Assembly: GCF_001449115.1 (NCBI RefSeq)
Contig: NZ_LAIJ01000002.1
Coordinates: 62,001 to 126,000, forward strand
DNA: 64,000 nucleotides
DNA from: Occallatibacter gabretensis
GTDB lineage: Bacteria; Acidobacteriota; Terriglobia; Terriglobales; Acidobacteriaceae
Reading direction: 5' to 3'
Below the pieces are notes generated by a model. The model had not been told where the DNA came from. It made no database searches and was given only the letters and a program-made list of their open reading frames with translations. Of this stretch, positions 61,514-64,000 are shown in pieces (position 1 is the stretch's first letter; each line of letters begins with the position of its first letter). The position numbers were made by a program, and so were the translations under genes.

Positions 61514-63447
61514 TTCCACCCCGCCCATTTGATGTCCACACCATTGGCTGCCAGCAGCACGGCCCCTGCGAACAACAGCAGCGCAGCCGCGCCCGCCGCA
61601 AGCCATGCGGCATACGAACGCAGATTACCCGACTGCCATTTCTGCAGAATGGCCCCAGTCAGCAGTGCGATGCCCGCAAGCAGCCAAACAACGCCGCCGA
61701 TAATCGCGAACTCAACGACCCACTCAAGCAGGAACCGCGAGATCATCAACAGCGGCTTCACGATGAGCGCGTTATAGATCTCGTCCACCCAATACTTGTT
61801 TACGAGCACCTTATATGGGACGGAAAACGATCCGGCAAGCTTCGCAGGCTGATCCGGCTTGGCGAAGTAGAGAACATGTGCGACGAGCCAGCCAATAAGT
61901 CCCATGGAAACCGCAATCACGCTGAATGCCCACTCGGGAATACCGCCCGCGGCCTCAACAGCATGTGTACCGACTGCCGGCGCAAGCCATTCGCTGAACT
62001 TCTCAATGCCAATCCAGCCGCCGCCAATCGAGAGCAGTGCAAGTATCACCAGAGGGCCAAGCATCGACCACGGACTCTCATGCGGATGCAGCTCTGGAGC
62101 GCGCTGTTTGCCGAAAAATGCCAGGTACCAGAGCCGGAACATATAGAACGAAGTCAGCAGGGCAGTGAAGAGTCCAACCGCCCACAACACTCTTCCAAAA
62201 GTCCCTTGCTGGAATGCAGCGTAAAGAATCGCATCTTTCGAGTAAAAGGCAGACAGAAAGGGCGCGCCTGCAATCGCAAAGACACCTGCCGTCATCGTCC
62301 AGAAGGTGACAGGCAGCTTCTTTCTCAGGCCGCCCATCTTGCGCAGGTCCTGCTCACCGCCAATGCCGTGAATCACTGAACCTGCTGCAAGGAAGAGCAG
62401 CGCTTTGAAGAAGGCGTGCGTCATCAGATGGAAGACGCCTGCCGAATACGCCATCACACCGCAGCCAAGGAACATGTAACCAAGCTGCGAGATAGTGGAG
62501 TAAGCCAGCACGCGTTTAATATCCGTCTGGACCAATCCCATCGTCGCAGCAAAGAGCGCGGTAGCTGCGCCGATAATCGCCACAACGCTGAGCGCAACCG
62601 GCGAGCGGTCAAAGATAGCGTGCGATCGGGCAATCATGTACACGCCCGCTGTGACCATGGTGGCCGCGTGGATAAGTGCGGAGACCGGCGTAGGGCCTTC
62701 CATCGCATCCGGCAGCCAGACATAAAGCGGAATTTGCGCGCTCTTGCCCGCGGCGCCCACAAAGAGGCAGATGGCGATGCAGGTCAGCACGCCGCCGGTC
62801 CAGCCGGGGTTCTCACCAATCTTCGTTGCAATCTCGCTGAAGGTTAGCGTGCCGAAGTTTGCCAGCAGTAGAAACATGCCGATGAGGAAGCCAAAGTCGC
62901 CTATACGATTGACGACGAATGCCTTCTTGCCCGCGTCAGCCGCGGATGTCTTCTGGAACCAGAAGCCGATAAGCAGATACGACGCCAGGCCCACGCCCTC
63001 CCAGCCGACGAACATCAGCAGCGCATTGCCGGCCAGCACCAGAACGATCATGAAGAACAGGAAGAGGTTCAGGTACGCGAAGTAGCGCCAGTAGCCTTTT
63101 TCATGCGCCATGTAACCGGCGGAGTAAATATGGATAAGGAAGCCGACGCCAGTGATGATGAGCAGCATCGTCAGCGAAAGCTGATCGAGTACGAAGCCGA
63201 AATCGACATGCAGCGTGCCGACACTGATCCATGTGGGCGCGCCTTGCTCGATGACCGGAAACGTGATTGCGCCGGACCAGAACAGGTACGCGTCATGCGC
63301 GACAATCGCCAGAGACCCGAGCGGCGCCAGAAGCGCGATCAGCGTGACCAGCGCCTTGGGCAGACGGCTGCCAAAGAGCCCGTTCAGCAGGAAGCCGGCG
63401 AAAGGCAGCAGCGGAATCAACGGTAAAAATAGCAGTGGTCCGTTCAT
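61510..63447 (-). CDS. nuoL: NADH-quinone oxidoreductase subunit L
   Basis: This 645-residue complex I subunit has the NuoL signatures [37 protein letters not shown] and [15 protein letters not shown], plus a long C-terminal extension for the lateral helix. It overlaps nuoK and nuoM by 4 bp each. Confidence 0.96.
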   Translation of the reverse strand: MNGPLLFLPLIPLLPFAGFLLNGLFGSRLPKALVTLIALLAPLGSLAIVAHDAYLFWSGAITFPVIEQGAPTWISVGTLHVDFGFVLDQLSLTMLLIITGVGFLIHIYSAGYMAHEKGYWRYFAYLNLFLFFMIVLVLAGNALLMFVGWEGVGLASYLLIGFWFQKTSAADAGKKAFVVNRIGDFGFLIGMFLLLANFGTLTFSEIATKIGENPGWTGGVLTCIAICLFVGAAGKSAQIPLYVWLPDAMEGPTPVSALIHAATMVTAGVYMIARSHAIFDRSPVALSVVAIIGAATALFAATMGLVQTDIKRVLAYSTISQLGYMFLGCGVMAYSAGVFHLMTHAFFKALLFLAAGSVIHGIGGEQDLRKMGGLRKKLPVTFWTMTAGVFAIAGAPFLSAFYSKDAILYAAFQQGTFGRVLWAVGLFTALLTSFYMFRLWYLAFFGKQRAPELHPHESPWSMLGPLVILALLSIGGGWIGIEKFSEWLAPAVGTHAVEAAGGIPEWAFSVIAVSMGLIGWLVAHVLYFAKPDQPAKLAGSFSVPYKVLVNKYWVDEIYNALIVKPLLMISRFLLEWVVEFAIIGGVVWLLAGIALLTGAILQKWQSGNLRSYAAWLAAGAAALLLFAGAVLLAANGVDIKWAGWK

Positions 63448-63746
63448 AGTTTCATCAGGTCGATTCTGTCGACGGCCAGCGTGGCGCGAGCGCGGAAGAT
63501 GGCGATGATGATGGCCAGGCCCACGGCAGCTTCAGCCGCGGCAACAACCATCACAAAGAAGACGAAGATCTGTCCCTTCACCAGGTGCCACTGATGCGCA
63601 AAGGTGACAAAGGAGAGATTGACGCCGTTGAGCATCAGCTCAATCGACATGAAGATGGTGATGAGATTGCGCCGAACGAGGAATCCGACGATTCCCAGAC
63701 AGAAGAGCGTCGCGCTCAGCAGCAGGTACCACGAGAGAGGAATCAC
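63444..63746 (-). CDS. nuoK: NADH-quinone oxidoreductase subunit K
   Basis: This 100-residue, three-TM complex I subunit has [17 protein letters not shown] and the conserved glutamate in [13 protein letters not shown]. It starts at GTG 63746 with a GTGA overlap to nuoJ. Confidence 0.96.
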   Translation of the reverse strand: MIPLSWYLLLSATLFCLGIVGFLVRRNLITIFMSIELMLNGVNLSFVTFAHQWHLVKGQIFVFFVMVVAAAEAAVGLAIIIAIFRARATLAVDRIDLMKL

Positions 63747-64000
63747 TTGCCGGCCTCCTGGTCTCCGTGACCTTTGCGCGCCAGCGAGACTGCGCCAAGA
63801 ATGGCGATGAGGATGAGCACGGATGTGACCTCAAAGGGCAGCAGCAGTTCGTGGAAGAGCACGCGGCTTAACTCCTCTGTGCTTGTGATCCCGTCGCTGA
63901 GCGAAACCGAGCCGAGGTCCTGCGCTTTAAGAATCACGGTTGCAATCACGGCGAGAATCGCGGCCACAGCAGGGAAGCCGAGCGCAACGGCTGCTTTACT
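63743..64000 (-). CDS. nuoJ: NADH-quinone oxidoreductase subunit J, partial
   Basis: The C-terminal about 85 residues of NuoJ are present: the TM stretch [17 protein letters not shown] and the terminal [24 protein letters not shown]. The gene continues beyond the right edge of the window. Confidence 0.85.
   Translation of the reverse strand, partial: SKAAVALGFPAVAAILAVIATVILKAQDLGSVSLSDGITSTEELSRVLFHELLLPFEVTSVLILIAILGAVSLARKGHGDQEAGK

Noticed and set aside
61504..62379. 291-codon plus-strand frame
   Set aside because: It is antisense to nuoL, whose motifs are unmistakable.
1..64000. tRNA, rRNA, CRISPR, transposase, integrase or phage genes
   Set aside because: None could be recognised in gaps or frames on either strand.

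Overview
The window looks like chromosomal DNA of an Acidobacteriota bacterium, probably from the Acidobacteriaceae/Terriglobales group. This is an inference from the moderately high GC content, the gene families present (stand-alone KdpD sensor, GAF-GAF-SpoIIE phosphatase, DUF2089/SHOCT-like operon, many secreted proteins of unknown function) and an ETF-linked membrane Fe-S oxidoreductase. No rRNA, tRNA, CRISPR array, intact IS element or phage gene was recognised. Coding density is very high, and seven convergent gene pairs meet with 0-17 bp between stops or overlap.

Layout. (1) 1-1.8 kb: an AT-rich leader, then a four-gene operon of a DUF2089 regulator and three small proteins, three of which carry the same short SHOCT-like helix-turn. 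(2) 1.8-17.9 kb: a MetE-like protein, then a long minus-strand block: stand-alone KdpD sensor, a histidine kinase whose phospho-acceptor His is Arg, two polytopic membrane proteins, a ZIP transporter, ychF, a DUF4149 protein, a GAF/SpoIIE phosphatase, deoC, a SnoaL-like protein and hpt; lgt is divergent; then tag and a SprT-like metalloprotease. (3) 18.2-25.5 kb: a YtrA-type GntR/ABC operon with a clear, nearly leaderless promoter, an amidohydrolase, three exported proteins and a small zinc-ribbon protein. (4) 25.7-29.3 kb: uvrA and a Phd/VapC-type toxin-antitoxin pair with a palindromic operator. (5) 29.3-40.2 kb: a hexuronate/aldonate catabolic region. Mannonate dehydratase, KDG kinase and KDPG aldolase form a complete route from mannonate to pyruvate plus glyceraldehyde-3-phosphate; a 2,5-dioxovalerate dehydrogenase, SDR, Gfo/Idh oxidoreductase and sugar isomerase accompany it. 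A lone histidine ammonia-lyase closes the plus-strand operon. (6) 40.2-45.8 kb: a minus-strand operon of EtfD/EMO-like Fe-S oxidoreductase, etfB, etfA, a sugar transporter and ribokinase. (7) 45.9-58.5 kb: an exopolysaccharide locus: nucleotide-sugar dehydrogenase, epimerase, a fused co-polymerase/outer-membrane export protein, O-antigen ligase/polymerase, MurJ-like flippase, DUF2334 deacetylase-like protein and three GT4 glycosyltransferases. (8) 58.5-64 kb: nuoJKLMN of complex I, each overlapping the next by 4 bp; nuoJ runs off the window.

The items most worth a second look are: a start-less, TAG-interrupted remnant of a zinc-dependent deaminase-like protein at 45892-46452; the PCP-OPX fusion at 48976-51489, which retains an internal signal peptide and an internal start; the His-to-Arg kinase beside the orphan KdpD sensor; the duplicated SHOCT-like module in the first operon; and several well-formed palindromes and short G-rich tandem repeats at promoters and gene ends.
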